Shown here piece after piece: positions 31,623-41,203 of a stretch of DNA of 64,000 bases; the first letter of the stretch is position 1; the number at the start of each line of letters is the position of its first letter. The stretch lies in contig NZ_JACCBA010000001.1 in NCBI RefSeq assembly GCF_013409365.1, positions 4,712,001 through 4,776,000 on the forward strand, read 5' to 3'. This stretch comes from Actinomadura luteofluorescens (GTDB taxonomy: Bacteria > Actinomycetota > Actinomycetes > Streptosporangiales > Streptosporangiaceae). Position numbers and translations under genes: made by a program. Under the pieces are notes generated by a model that saw nothing but the letters and a program-made list of their open reading frames with translations, searched no databases and was not told where the DNA came from.

Positions 31623-33603
31623 CGTCACCCTTGAGAACTACGGCGCCTATAAAGGCAAGCAGTCTCTTGATCTGACGACTCGTCCTGGCCGACCCGTCAT
31701 CTTGATCGGCGGACTCAACGGTTGCGGAAAGACCACTCTGCTGGACGCAATTCAGCTGGCACTCTACGGTGCACGGGCCCGCACAAGCGGACGCGGTACC
31801 CGCACCTATGATGACTACCTCCGCGAGAGCATTAACCGTCAAGCCAGCCCTAAACATGCCAGAGTGGTCGTCGAGTTCTCCACAACGGTAGAAGGACGCG
31901 AGCGAATCTATAAGGTCGTGCGTTCTTGGGAGGTCAAGGGCAAGTCCGTCCGCGAATTTCTCAACGTGCTCATCGACGGCGAACTCGATCTAGTTGTGAG
32001 TGAGCAGTGGGCTGACTACGTGGAGGACCTCCTACCCCTCGAGGCATCGTCGCTCTTTTTCTTTGACGGCGAGAAGATCGAATCCCTTGCGAATCCAGAC
32101 CGGGCAGCGTCAGTAATCGCATCAGCCGTGCAGTCATTGTTCGGGCTCAGCTCGGTTGAGCGGCTGCGGAACGACCTGCTCGCCGTGCAGCGTCGCCAGA
32201 AGATCCCAAGGGAAGATCGTGAGGCTCTGGACAAGATTCACCAGTTCGAGAACCAAATTAGGGAATGCGACCAGCTGCGTGACCAGATAAACCAACGCGT
32301 CGCTTCGATGACCTCCGGGCTTGAAGTGGCAGAGCGGCGCTTCGCTACCATCGATGAGGCTTTTGCTAAGGAAGGTGGCGACCTCTACTCTCGGCGCGCC
32401 GAACTGGAATCCGAGCGCTCTCAGACCGCCTCCCAGCTCAAGAGCATCAACGAGGTACTCGCCAGCACTATTGCGACTGGCCCTCTCCCTCTCCTGCTGC
32501 TTGCGCCGCAGCTCTCCGCTGTTCGTGAGCAGGTTGAGAGGGAGCGGCATGCGAGCGAAGCGTCGCAAGTCATCGAGGTGCTAAGCGAGCGGGATTCTAA
32601 GCTGCTGAGCCTTCTTCGGGATCTCCTCCCCCCGAATGATCTCGCAGTCGCTGAGAAGCACCTAAGCGCTGACCGTCAAGAGCGAGTTTCTGTCATCAAC
32701 AAGACCCCGCAGGTGCTCAACTTTCCATCCGAGTCACTTTCACAGCTCATGTCCCTGGATGAGATCCTTCGCCAGGAGGCGACACGGGCGAGCGAACTCA
32801 TTGAACAAGCACAGCTTCACCAGGAACGTCTAAGCGTCCTCGATCGCCAGCTCGCGGGCGTACCCGACCACGACGTGATTGCTGTCCTTCTGCGGGAGCG
32901 AGACTCTCAGCGCGACGATGTTACTCGGCTCAGAATGGAGCTCGGTAAACTCAAAGAAGAGCTGGATGCTACGCGACGCCGACGCGAGCAGCTCATACTT
33001 GACCGTGAGCGTGCCTACAAGGGACGAGCCGCAAAGCTTGCCAAGGTAGAGGACGCGGAGCGTATTGTTGCATATGCGGACAAGGTGAGGGGCACCATGG
33101 AGAAATTTGGTGCCGCACTCCTGCAACGCCATATCAACAAGCTGGAGGTTGCCGTCCTGAAGAGCTTCCAGTACCTCATGCGTAAATCCGCTCTCGTCCG
33201 CGATCTCCGCATCGATACCGAGAAATTCACACTCACCTTGGTCGGGCCCGATGACCGGGAGCTGGATCCTTCGCGCCTCAGCGCCGGCGAGCGTCAGCTC
33301 CTGGCTGTTTCGCTACTCTGGGGGCTCGCGAAGGTCGCTGGCAATCGTCTGCCCACTGTGATCGACACTCCTCTTGGTCGGCTCGACAGCCGCCATCGCG
33401 AACACCTGGTGGACCGCTATTTCCCGCAGGCCAGTCACCAGGTGCTGCTGCTTTCCACAGATGAGGAAATCGACGAATACCTGCTGAGCAAGCTAGGGCC
33501 GTCGATCGCTCACACCTACACGCTCATCCACGATGATAAGACGTTCACTACGTCGGTCGAAAAGGGATACTGGTGGAGCGGAGGTACGGTGCATGTCGCT
33601 TGA
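31609..33603 (+). CDS. dndD: DNA sulfur modification ATPase DndD (SMC/Rad50-like)
   Basis: 664 aa. Walker A GGLNGCGKTT (34-43), a long coiled-coil middle (about 190-510), signature LSAGERQ (about 557) and Walker B LPTVIDTPLGRLD (about 581-593). It is the ATPase of the Dnd modification complex, thought to nick or open DNA so that sulfur can be inserted. It overlaps dndC at its start and dndE at its end (11 bases). The 3' end continues to KGYWWSGGTVHVA, a normal DndD end. No damage is seen. Confidence 0.94.
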   Translation: MLLLNVTLENYGAYKGKQSLDLTTRPGRPVILIGGLNGCGKTTLLDAIQLALYGARARTSGRGTRTYDDYLRESINRQASPKHARVVVEFSTTVEGRERIYKVVRSWEVKGKSVREFLNVLIDGELDLVVSEQWADYVEDLLPLEASSLFFFDGEKIESLANPDRAASVIASAVQSLFGLSSVERLRNDLLAVQRRQKIPREDREALDKIHQFENQIRECDQLRDQINQRVASMTSGLEVAERRFATIDEAFAKEGGDLYSRRAELESERSQTASQLKSINEVLASTIATGPLPLLLLAPQLSAVREQVERERHASEASQVIEVLSERDSKLLSLLRDLLPPNDLAVAEKHLSADRQERVSVINKTPQVLNFPSESLSQLMSLDEILRQEATRASELIEQAQLHQERLSVLDRQLAGVPDHDVIAVLLRERDSQRDDVTRLRMELGKLKEELDATRRRREQLILDRERAYKGRAAKLAKVEDAERIVAYADKVRGTMEKFGAALLQRHINKLEVAVLKSFQYLMRKSALVRDLRIDTEKFTLTLVGPDDRELDPSRLSAGERQLLAVSLLWGLAKVAGNRLPTVIDTPLGRLDSRHREHLVDRYFPQASHQVLLLSTDEEIDEYLLSKLGPSIAHTYTLIHDDKTFTTSVEKGYWWSGGTVHVA

Positions 33604-33970
33604 TAACGTTCGGCTCTCCCAGCCCGCAAAAGACCAGCTGATCAGACTCAAGCGGATAACCGGTATTAAGAACTGGAACACTCTGTGTCGTTGGGCGCTT
33701 GCGCTCTCCCTCCGGGACCCATCCCCACCGCTAGTTCGCGACATCAATACCGACTCCAGTGTGGAAATGACCTGGAAGACCTTCGCTGGCTCCTACGGGG
33801 ACATCTACCTGGCCCTTCTTAAACACCAATGCCTTGCCGACGGCCGTGAGCCCACCGAGGAGAACCTCTCCCATATCCTGACCGTTCATGTCCACCGCGG
33901 CATCGGCCATCTAGCAGGTCGCCGAGACCTCAAATCTGTTGCTGACCTGATATCTCTCGCGGCACTTTGA
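33593..33970 (+). CDS. dndE: DNA sulfur modification protein DndE
   Basis: 125 aa from ATG 33593, preceded by GGAGG; a longer in-frame start at 33533 lies inside dndD and is less likely. VRLSQPAKDQLIRLKRITGI and WNTLCRWALALSL are the conserved N-terminal DndE helices; known structures show a tetramer with nicked-DNA affinity. The C-terminus VHVHRGIGHLAGRRDLKSVA fits. It closes the dndBCDE operon; the next feature, 20 bases on, is a transposase remnant on the opposite strand, so this is a boundary of the original locus. Confidence 0.92.
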   Translation: MSLDNVRLSQPAKDQLIRLKRITGIKNWNTLCRWALALSLRDPSPPLVRDINTDSSVEMTWKTFAGSYGDIYLALLKHQCLADGREPTEENLSHILTVHVHRGIGHLAGRRDLKSVADLISLAAL

Positions 33971-33989
33971 TCAATGACTTTGGTCAATG

Positions 33990-34715
33990 TCGGCGTACCC
34001 GTGAGCGCACGCGGCGTCGGTCCTGGTGCGGGCGCCGCCGAGCACGACAGGGTGGTCGCAGGAAACCGCGACCACGTAGTTCACCCCGCGACCGTCGCCG
34101 CGCGGTGCTGTCACCGGTCACCGGTCACCCACAAGCAGCAGGGGGTGTCGCAGGCGCGTCGATCACGTGCCAGGCCGGCTCCGGCTTGGTTTCGAACTGT
34201 GCCCCGCCGGGACGCCCGCGTCGACGAGCCCGCTGGGATCGGCGAACGAGGACTCGGGCACATACAGCTTTCGGTTGATGAGAACCCGCTGCTGGTCGGG
34301 GTTGAGATACGAGGTGAACACTCCGATCTGGCAATCGGTGATCTCGCCTGTGGTGCCGGTGTACTAGGGCTGTACTCCCGCGCTGCGGCGGCCCTTCCTC
34401 TCAGACCCGGTGTCGTCGACCACCAGGACCCGTCGGCGGCGCCGAGCCGCTCGGCGCCCAGGTGGCCCAGGTGGCCGAGCCGCTCGGCCACCTGGGCCGG
34501 CAGCGCGTCTCCGGCGAACTCCGCCAGCGTCCAGCCGTTCTTGCGTTCCAGTCCGCTCGGCAGACCCAGCAGATCCCGCCGGCCCGCACCCTGGGCTCCC
34601 GCTGGCCAAAGGGTGGGCCACCACCTGCGCGAACAGCTCATTGAACCCATAGCCCACCCGGCGGGGTCGAGATCTTCTACAGTACGCGGGACGCAACCGC
34701 CACCCCGCCGATCGT
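33990..34715 (-). pseudogene. IS701-family transposase remnant
   Basis: Pieces of one transposase appear in different frames: TVEDLDPAGWA (about 34655-34685), LERKNGWTLAEFAGDALPAQ, VLVVDDTGSERKGRRSAGVQ (a catalytic Asp region), VLINRKLYVPES-like and PSGLVDAG pieces, then VNYVVAVSCDHPVVLGGART near 34060. The order follows IS701-type transposases. Several frameshifts and the loss of the C-terminal third mean it is dead. It abuts dndE within about 20 bases and marks an old insertion between the modification and restriction halves of the locus. Confidence 0.7.
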
Positions 34716-34804
34716 TTGGTACTAACACACCCACACGACCACAGCGGTGGCCGTCTCATCTCCCGGCCTTGATCAGACTGAGATCTCCAAGACCGGCTGA
34801 AGTA

Positions 34805-35146
34805 TCAGGTGTGGTCTCTAAACCAGTTCAGGATCCCTCGGGCGTCTTTGATCATGTTTGTGGACGTCCCGCTCTGCCCGTCGTCGTCCTTGTACTCGTA
34901 GTCCTGGCGGATGCCGACGTCGTTGGTGAAGGTGTCGGTGAACGTCTCGCGACGTGTGTACTTCCCGTCGGAGCTCCAACCGACATGCCTGGTGGTGCGG
35001 GTCTCTGTGCGCCCCCTGTAGGTCTCGTCGTACGCGTCGAGGAAGTCCCTCAGGAACCTTGCCTCGTCGTCTGTCAAGCGCGTGCTGGAGACGTCCAGAT
35101 GCTCGCCGATGTAGTCGCGGAGCCGCTTCTTCTCGTGTCGATCCAC
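34805..35146 (-). CDS. Hypothetical protein, 113 aa
   Basis: From GTG 35146 with a strong GGAGGG site. The protein is charged and hydrophilic: MDRHEKKRLRDYIGEHLDVS, TRLTDDEARFLRDFLDAYDE, then Thr-rich strands (YRGRTETRTTRHVGWSSDGK, YTRRETFTDTFTNDVG) and a C-terminal ARGILNWFRDHT. An N-terminal helical hairpin followed by a beta-rich segment is likely. I do not recognise a family. It is isolated between two dead or damaged transposons and on the strand opposite to the dnd genes; it may be a passenger gene or a defence accessory. Confidence 0.6.
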   Translation of the reverse strand: MDRHEKKRLRDYIGEHLDVSSTRLTDDEARFLRDFLDAYDETYRGRTETRTTRHVGWSSDGKYTRRETFTDTFTNDVGIRQDYEYKDDDGQSGTSTNMIKDARGILNWFRDHT

Positions 35147-35475
35147 GTGTCCCTCCCTGTCCTCCTCCGGTGACCCGGAGGGCTATCCAGACCGAGTCGA
35201 TCACGCTCGGACTCCAGGTCCGGGCAGAGCTCGAGCCGGGTGACATTCCCCGAGATCTTGAGGAAGACCGTCAGCTGTCCGCAGTAACGAATGCTAAAGA
35301 TATCTGCGCGTTGCGGCAGATAATGCATCTTGCCCCGTGTCGCATCGCCCGCATGCTTGGTGATCGGCCAGCGGGTCCGCGCGGGCGCTGCTGGTCGCTG
35401 ATTAACGCTCGTACATACATCCGTCCATGCATCTGGGCTCTACCTGTGGAGCAGCCGACCCATCGAGCCCATCAG
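35147..35475. other. Intergenic region left of the IS982-type element
   Basis: About 330 bases with patches of lower G+C (35281-35340). No gene, hairpin or repeat of note; it probably holds the promoter of the 113-aa gene. Confidence 0.4.
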
Positions 35476-36474
35476 CTAGATCGTTGATGGGGGTTTGCTG
35501 AACCGGCGGCGGGCATGACGAAGGGCGCCCATGATCAGTGTGTGAAGACAAACCTGGACGCCCTTCTGACCGCACTCTATGTCCATCTGGACGATCACGT
35601 CCTGCGGTCAGCCGACCGGCCGCGGCGACGCGGTCCCGAACGGGTTCTCAACGACGCTGAGCTGGTGTGTGTCGCCGTGGCCCAGGTCCTGCTCGGCTGC
35701 GATTCCGAGCGGCGGTGGCTGCGGACCGCGCCGCGCAGGATCGGGCACCTGTTCCCGCGGCTGCCCGGCCAGTCCGAGTACAACCGGCACCTGCGCGATG
35801 CCGCGCCGCCCTGTTCGCCGCGTCGATGTGGCTGGTCCGCCAGACGCCTTCCTGGCAGGAGCGGCTGCGTTTGATGGACGGCACCCCGGTGCGGTGCGGC
35901 GCCTCGCGCACCACCGTGCACCGCTCGGGCCTGGGCGAGATCGCCGGCTACGGCATGGACAAGTCCCACCACGCCTTCTACTGGGGCGCCAAACTGATGC
36001 TGATCACCACCGCCGAGGGAGCGGTGTGCTCCTTCAGCCTGGCCCACCCCAAGGAACTGGACGAGCGGCTGCAGGCGATCCACCTGCTGCACGTCCAGCC
36101 GCCCGCGCCCGGGCAGTGCCCGATCGTGTGCGACAAGGGGTTCGCCGGGGCCGGAGTGCACAAGGCCGCCGCTGATCTGGGCCATGTGCTGATCCGGCCA
36201 CCACGCGCCGACGAGCCCGATCCGCCGGTGGCAGTGTTCCCCGGCTGGCTGCGCCAGCGCATCGAAGCGGTCATCTGGACACTGAAGAACCAACTCGGCC
36301 TCGAACGCCACGCCGCCCGCACCACCCAAGGACTCTGGACACGCCTGTGCCAGCGGATCTGCGCCCTCAACGCCGCCATCTGGCACAACTGGCTGACCGA
36401 CGCCCCGGTCAAACGATTACTGATCGCCTACGACCACTGACCACAGCTCCCCGAAACTCCCATCAACGATCTAG
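35476..36474. mobile_element. IS982-family-like insertion sequence, about 1.0 kb
   Basis: Terminal inverted repeats CTAGATCGTTGATGGGGGTT (left, from 35476) and its near-complement ending CATCAACGATCTAG at 36474 (right, from 36454) match in all but one or two of 21 positions. They bracket one transposase gene. I see no clear target duplication in the flanks (left ATCAG, right TCGTG). The element sits between the dnd modification operon and the restriction module. Family name is from memory of the transposase sequence. Confidence 0.75.
35515..36440 (+). pseudogene. IS982-type transposase, frameshifted
   Basis: The first part (MTKGAHDQCVKTNLDALLTA to SEYNRHLRD) is in one frame and the rest, from about ALFAASMWLVRQTPSWQERL to VKRLLIAYDH, is in another; the switch is at about 35795-35815. 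Catalytic segments RLMDGTPVRCG, PIVCDKGFAG and IEAVIWTLKNQLGLERH supply the DDE residues and are intact. Either the IS is inactive, or the frames are joined by ribosomal slippage. No obvious slippery heptamer was seen, so inactivation (or a sequencing error) is favoured. Confidence 0.72.
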
Positions 36475-36722
36475 TCGTGATGACACGAACTACCTCGCCC
36501 ATGCGGAACGACAGCGGCTGCCGGGTGAGACTCTCTGTACGTAGCGACCAGGAGATCACCGAAGGTCGTTGACCCACGTCGCAGTCGGCTGCTCACCGCC
36601 TGGGCCATGTTCGAGACGGGCTGTACTAGACCAGTGCCGTTTCGCCTGTCCCAAACCGGCCATAGTGACGAATGGGGCCAAAGGGTATGAACCCAGCATC
36701 TAGCCGGAGATCCTGAGGTAGC

Positions 36723-38912
36723 ATGTCGACCCTTACAGCGAAGGGAGCCACGGTTGGGGGACGTGTGGTAGCTGGGCTAGCTCACCTTTCCCTGTCCAGG
36801 AGATACCGAACCGGACGCAACGACTTGCTCCATGATTTCTACATGCCTTGTCTTGGGCAAGCTACTTCCTATGACCGTGCGGTCGGTTTCTTCACGGCGG
36901 GATCGATCGCTCTAGCAGCCCAAGGTTTCGGCAGTCTAATCGAGCGACGGGGCAAGGTGCGCCTGATTGCGTGCCCACGCTTGGACCCTAGCGATCTAGA
37001 GGCAATCGAACGTGGCTACCGATTGCGAAGTGACCAAATTGCGAAGCGCCTGCTGGCAGAGCTTGAACCAGAATCGATAACCGCTCTAAATGAGTGTGCG
37101 CGCAGTCGGTTCGAATTGGTGACGTGGCTTGTCGCTCAAAACCATCTCGACTTCAAAATAGCAAACGTTACTCACTCGGCGAATCAGGGTATCTATCATG
37201 AAAAGATTGGCCTTTTTAGAGACGATTGGAGAAATGAAGTCGCATTCTCGGGGTCGAGCAATGAGTCGATCTCAGGAATCTCTCTCAATTTTGAATCCTT
37301 CAACGTCTTCAGGTCCTGGGTCTCCAAGGACATTGAACGTCTACAGGAGCATCGAGAAGATTTTGAAGATCTCTGGTCAGATCGAACACCGGGGCTGGAG
37401 GTAATTGAGCTTCCTGAAGCAGTTAAAAAGCGTCTTATCGAGCTTGCTCCCGATGAACTGCCCCGCGAAATTATTCCACATCGTAGACTGCCGCCTCATC
37501 CGGGCACAGAAGTCACGATTGGGGATGAACTTTACGGATTCCCCGTTCGCCCTTCGTCGGTGGTGCTTTACGAGCACCAGCGCGAAGCCTTGAGGGCGTG
37601 GATTGATGCTGGTTCCCAAGGCGTTCTTTCAATGGCAACAGGTACCGGAAAGACCCTGACGGCGCTCTCTGGGATGTCGGCCATGGCAGCTGCACTCAGG
37701 CAAGCGGATCGCCCGCTTTTTGTATTGATTGTTGCCCCTTATAAGATACTAGTTCGCCAATGGGCTACCCAAGCAGGAAACTTTGGCGCCGATTCTTTGT
37801 TGTGCTACGACTCCGCGTCGAAGTGGGTTGAACAGCTATCCGAGAGACTGCGTGCCATTCGACAAGGTTTCGCACCTTTTGCGCTCGCTATCACAACCAC
37901 TGCCACGTTCAGCGGACCCTGGATGAAAGAGGCAATGCAGCAGGCACCTAAAGACTTTTTGGTCATCGCCGATGAGGTCCATAATCTTGGGAGCGATACT
38001 GCGCTCAAGGCCCTCCCAGATAATGCGTCAATGCGCATTGGCTTGAGTGCGACCCCGGACAGACATCTCGATCCCCAAGGCACTAAAGGAATAAAAGAAT
38101 ACTTCGGTGAAACGGTCTTTAATTTCTCTCTTAAGAACGCACTTTCCGGTGGCTTTCTGAGTAAATACTACTATCGTCCAGTGCTTGTCAATTTCACTCT
38201 AGAAGAAGCTGAGAAGTACGTGCTCGTATGTAGAAAGATCGCGAGGCTTCTCGGCACTAACGACCCAACCCTTGAAAATTTGCCAAACGGTCCACTTAAA
38301 ACCCTCCTATTTGAACGAGCTCGTCTCATCGGGGGAGCGCAGAACAAGATCAGCGCACTCCGTACCGCTATCGCGCCCTATCGGAAGGATGCCAATAGCC
38401 TTATATATTGTAGTGATGCGAGCCTAGGTATAGATGGCTCAGCCCCTCAGCGGCAGCTCGATGCAGTCGTGCGGATGCTTGGGGGCGAGCTAGGCATGCA
38501 CGTGCACTCGTATACGAGTGACGAAGATGAATCAACTCGAATTACACTCGAACAGAGATTCAAGAATAGAGATCTCCAGGCGTTGGTCGCCATCCGATGC
38601 TTGGATGAGGGAGTAGATCTGCCATCCGTCCGACGGGCCTTCATACTCGCCAGCAGTACAAATCCACGCCAGTTTATCCAGCGCAGAGGCCGAGTCCTGC
38701 GGAATGCTCCTGGTAAAGAATACGCTGAAATTTTTGATTTTGCCGTAGTCCCGCCGGAAGATTCCGATCCTTCGCTTTTTTCTCTCGAGCGTCGACTTTT
38801 TAAGCGCGAGCTGCAGAGAATGAGTGAGTTTGCTGAGCACGCGATGAATGGCCAACAAGCCTTTAGTAGTTTGCTCGATCTCCAGAAGCGTTATCACCTA
38901 CTCGATATATAA
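36723..38912 (+). CDS. Dnd-linked restriction protein: PLD-type nuclease fused to SF2 helicase
   Basis: 729 aa. The N-terminal phospholipase-D-like nuclease carries YHEKIGLFRD (158-167; HxK) and FSGSSNES (175-182). The SF2 helicase part has MATGTGKT (304-311), DEVH (417-420), SATP (442-445), ALVAIRCLDEGVDLPSVRRA and QRRGRVLR (653-660). It matches, as I recall, the dnd-linked restriction family TIGR04095, proposed to cut unmodified DNA in cells that carry phosphorothioates. ATG 36723 has GAGG upstream. It starts a four-gene operon with visibly lower G+C than the rest (27 of 60 bases G+C at 37201-37260). The usual DndF/G/H proteins are absent here. Confidence 0.85.
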   Translation: MSTLTAKGATVGGRVVAGLAHLSLSRRYRTGRNDLLHDFYMPCLGQATSYDRAVGFFTAGSIALAAQGFGSLIERRGKVRLIACPRLDPSDLEAIERGYRLRSDQIAKRLLAELEPESITALNECARSRFELVTWLVAQNHLDFKIANVTHSANQGIYHEKIGLFRDDWRNEVAFSGSSNESISGISLNFESFNVFRSWVSKDIERLQEHREDFEDLWSDRTPGLEVIELPEAVKKRLIELAPDELPREIIPHRRLPPHPGTEVTIGDELYGFPVRPSSVVLYEHQREALRAWIDAGSQGVLSMATGTGKTLTALSGMSAMAAALRQADRPLFVLIVAPYKILVRQWATQAGNFGADSLLCYDSASKWVEQLSERLRAIRQGFAPFALAITTTATFSGPWMKEAMQQAPKDFLVIADEVHNLGSDTALKALPDNASMRIGLSATPDRHLDPQGTKGIKEYFGETVFNFSLKNALSGGFLSKYYYRPVLVNFTLEEAEKYVLVCRKIARLLGTNDPTLENLPNGPLKTLLFERARLIGGAQNKISALRTAIAPYRKDANSLIYCSDASLGIDGSAPQRQLDAVVRMLGGELGMHVHSYTSDEDESTRITLEQRFKNRDLQALVAIRCLDEGVDLPSVRRAFILASSTNPRQFIQRRGRVLRNAPGKEYAEIFDFAVVPPEDSDPSLFSLERRLFKRELQRMSEFAEHAMNGQQAFSSLLDLQKRYHLLDI

Positions 38913-38927
38913 CCAAAGGAAGGCCGC

Positions 38928-39113
38928 GTGTCTGGGAACAACGAGGAAGATGACCGGGCGCTGAGCGTCGGGGAGCGTTTGAGGAATCTCGACCCGGTTA
39001 CGATGGCTGCCCTGGATGAAGTCCTCCGTCTCGAGCGGAGCAAGCTTCATTTGCTCAGGCCACATGGGATTAAGCAAGACATCATTGACGTAGTTAAGAG
39101 GCTAGTAACATGA
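38928..39113 (+). CDS. Small dnd-associated protein, 61 aa
   Basis: GTG 38928 follows AAGGAAGG. The sequence is charged and helical: NNEEDDRALSVGERLRNLDP, VTMAALDEVLRLERSKLHLL, then IKQDIIDVVKRLVT. It overlaps the next start (ATGA at 39110-39113), so it is coupled to the ATPase and probably works with it. No named family is known to me. The place between restriction protein and ATPase recalls the small middle component of three-part ABC-ATPase defence systems, an analogy only. Confidence 0.72.
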   Translation: MSGNNEEDDRALSVGERLRNLDPVTMAALDEVLRLERSKLHLLRPHGIKQDIIDVVKRLVT

Positions 39114-41203
39114 AGCTACGGAAGCTAGAACTCAAGAATTTTCGGCAGTTCCAAGGAACGACTGAGCTTGAGTTTGCGAGCGACGAGACCCATAATGTGA
39201 CGCTGGTTTTCGGCGCCAACGGATCTGGTAAGACAACTTTGCTCAACTCGCTGACTTGGGTCCTTTATGGTGAGCTCAGTCGCGATTTCCTGTTCCACGA
39301 CCGGCTCATTAACGAACAGACATGGGCCGAAGCCCGAGTTGGGGAGACCGTAGCTGCGGAAGTTCGACTCGTGTTCGAGCACGAAGATGCTGAATACACA
39401 CTAGTACGCGGCGTCACTGCACAAAAATCAACGCTCGAAAGCAAGCAGACCTCTCCTGCCACGTCTGTCCACCTGAACGTTATCGACAGTTCGGGGAGAA
39501 GCCGAGAGATCAAAGCTCCTGACGACTTTGTCAATAGCCTACTTCCTAAGAAACTCCATCACTTCTTTTTCCTAAATGGAGAGCGCTTCGAGCACCTTCA
39601 TAGCGATAACGCTTACGAGGACATTGAATCTGCGATAAAGACACTTCTCGGAATCGAGATCATTGAGCGCGCGATTCGCCATCTTCCTGAGGTGGAACGC
39701 ACTCTTCGTGAAGAGCATTCGGCTATAGGTGGAGCCGATGTGCAAGCCCTCAACAGCGACATTTTCCAAGCGGAAGCTACGATCGAATCGGCCCTCAAAG
39801 CGATTGAAGGTATTGAAAAGGAGCAGGAAGCGCGCGACGAACGTATCGAGGCCATCGACGGCCGCCTTCGCGAACTGGACGCGACCAAGGAGCTTCAAAG
39901 GCGACGCGATTCCGCCGAAGTGGCTCGGAAGAAGGCCGTTTCTGATATCGAGCGCGCGAGGGACCACCTAGCGTCCGAGATTGCTGACCTGGGTTTTATG
40001 GCCTTCATTCGGCCTCTTGTTTCACGAACGCTTGGTGTTTATGAGGATCTACGGGTTAAGGGAGAGGTTCCTCGAAGGATCAAGTCGCAGTTTATCGATG
40101 ACCTTCTAGATGCCGGCAAGTGTATATGTGGTACTGATCTATCCACAGACGGACCCTGCAGGGAGTCGGTACTTCAATGGAAGGATCGTGCAGGGCTACC
40201 TGGAGTCGATGAAAGCTGGTTGGATCTCTGCGCGCGAGTGAAGGCAATGCCAGGAGACATTGAACGGCTAGCTGGACGGCTCGATAGTCTTGACGAATTG
40301 ATCATACGCGCGCGCGTGGCAAGGGATCAGGCGGACGAGGAGCTGTCCGCTGTCTCCGCCAAACTGGAGAGCGTTGGCGAGGAGGACATCGCTGAGCTGG
40401 AAAGTAAGCGGCGTAAGTTGGTGCACGAGAAGAAGCAGTGGGACGAGCAGATTGGAGTTCACCGCAAGGAGATCTCTGCTTCTGAGGAGACCATTGCGGC
40501 CCGCAAGAAGGCTCTCGAAAAAGCGGCTGCAGATAACAAGAAGGCGGCTGTCGCGAAGCGGCGCGTTGATGTGGTCGAGGCGGTGCTAGAACTTCTGGTG
40601 GATTTGAGAACCCTGCGGGTAGAGGAAGTACGTAGGGAACTCGACGCTAGGATCAGAGATACCTTCGAGGGTATCATCTATCAAGATTACACAACGACAC
40701 TTACGGAACATTTTAAACTTGTCCTACAGAAGACTGTTGACGGCCGACGTATTCCCGTCGCCCGGAGCACCGGACAAGGTCAGATTCTCGTTCTCGCCTT
40801 TGTTGGGGCGCTTGCCGCAATGGCCCGTGAGCGGGCTGTAACCAAACCAAAATCGCCCACACAGATGCTCAACCTTCCCTCTGGAGGGATCTTTCCATTC
40901 GTTAGTGATGCCGTTTTTGGAACTCTGGAGGATACCTACCGAAAGGAAATCGCTTCAGTACTTCCGCGCCTCGCCCCTCAAGTCGTCATATTCGTTAGCA
41001 AGGCTCAAGGGCTCGGGGTCGTCGAGAATGAGCTGCGTCCGAGGGTTGGGCACGAGTATATTATTCAAACACAGACTCCTAAGCAGTCTGCGAAGCCAGA
41101 AAGAATTGATCTCGGAGGACGGTCTTTCTCTTTCGTGGACGTGCGGCCGGGTGAATCCGAACTTTCCAAGCTTGTTGCTGTGAGGGGTGACGACGATGAG
41201 TGA
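39110..41203 (+). CDS. SMC/DndD-like ATPase of the restriction module
   Basis: 697 aa, a second SMC-type ATPase distinct from dndD. Walker A GANGSGKTT is near residue 35; a long coiled coil (about 190-500) is interrupted at about 335-350 by KCICGTDLSTDGPC, a Cys-rich hinge resembling a Rad50 zinc hook. The signature reads RSTGQGQILVLAFVGAL (compare LSAGERQ in DndD), and Walker B is FPFVSDAVFGTLED. Paired with the helicase/nuclease it probably gives ATP-driven DNA sensing or looping in restriction. It overlaps the genes on both sides. The G+C is as low as that of the helicase gene. The precise role in Dnd restriction is not established. Confidence 0.82.
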   Translation: MKLRKLELKNFRQFQGTTELEFASDETHNVTLVFGANGSGKTTLLNSLTWVLYGELSRDFLFHDRLINEQTWAEARVGETVAAEVRLVFEHEDAEYTLVRGVTAQKSTLESKQTSPATSVHLNVIDSSGRSREIKAPDDFVNSLLPKKLHHFFFLNGERFEHLHSDNAYEDIESAIKTLLGIEIIERAIRHLPEVERTLREEHSAIGGADVQALNSDIFQAEATIESALKAIEGIEKEQEARDERIEAIDGRLRELDATKELQRRRDSAEVARKKAVSDIERARDHLASEIADLGFMAFIRPLVSRTLGVYEDLRVKGEVPRRIKSQFIDDLLDAGKCICGTDLSTDGPCRESVLQWKDRAGLPGVDESWLDLCARVKAMPGDIERLAGRLDSLDELIIRARVARDQADEELSAVSAKLESVGEEDIAELESKRRKLVHEKKQWDEQIGVHRKEISASEETIAARKKALEKAAADNKKAAVAKRRVDVVEAVLELLVDLRTLRVEEVRRELDARIRDTFEGIIYQDYTTTLTEHFKLVLQKTVDGRRIPVARSTGQGQILVLAFVGALAAMARERAVTKPKSPTQMLNLPSGGIFPFVSDAVFGTLEDTYRKEIASVLPRLAPQVVIFVSKAQGLGVVENELRPRVGHEYIIQTQTPKQSAKPERIDLGGRSFSFVDVRPGESELSKLVAVRGDDDE

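Noticed and set aside
33974..35173. Plus-strand frame of 399 codons after dndE
   Set aside because: It reads through an IS701 remnant in the wrong direction and over the 113-aa gene; no domain is visible.
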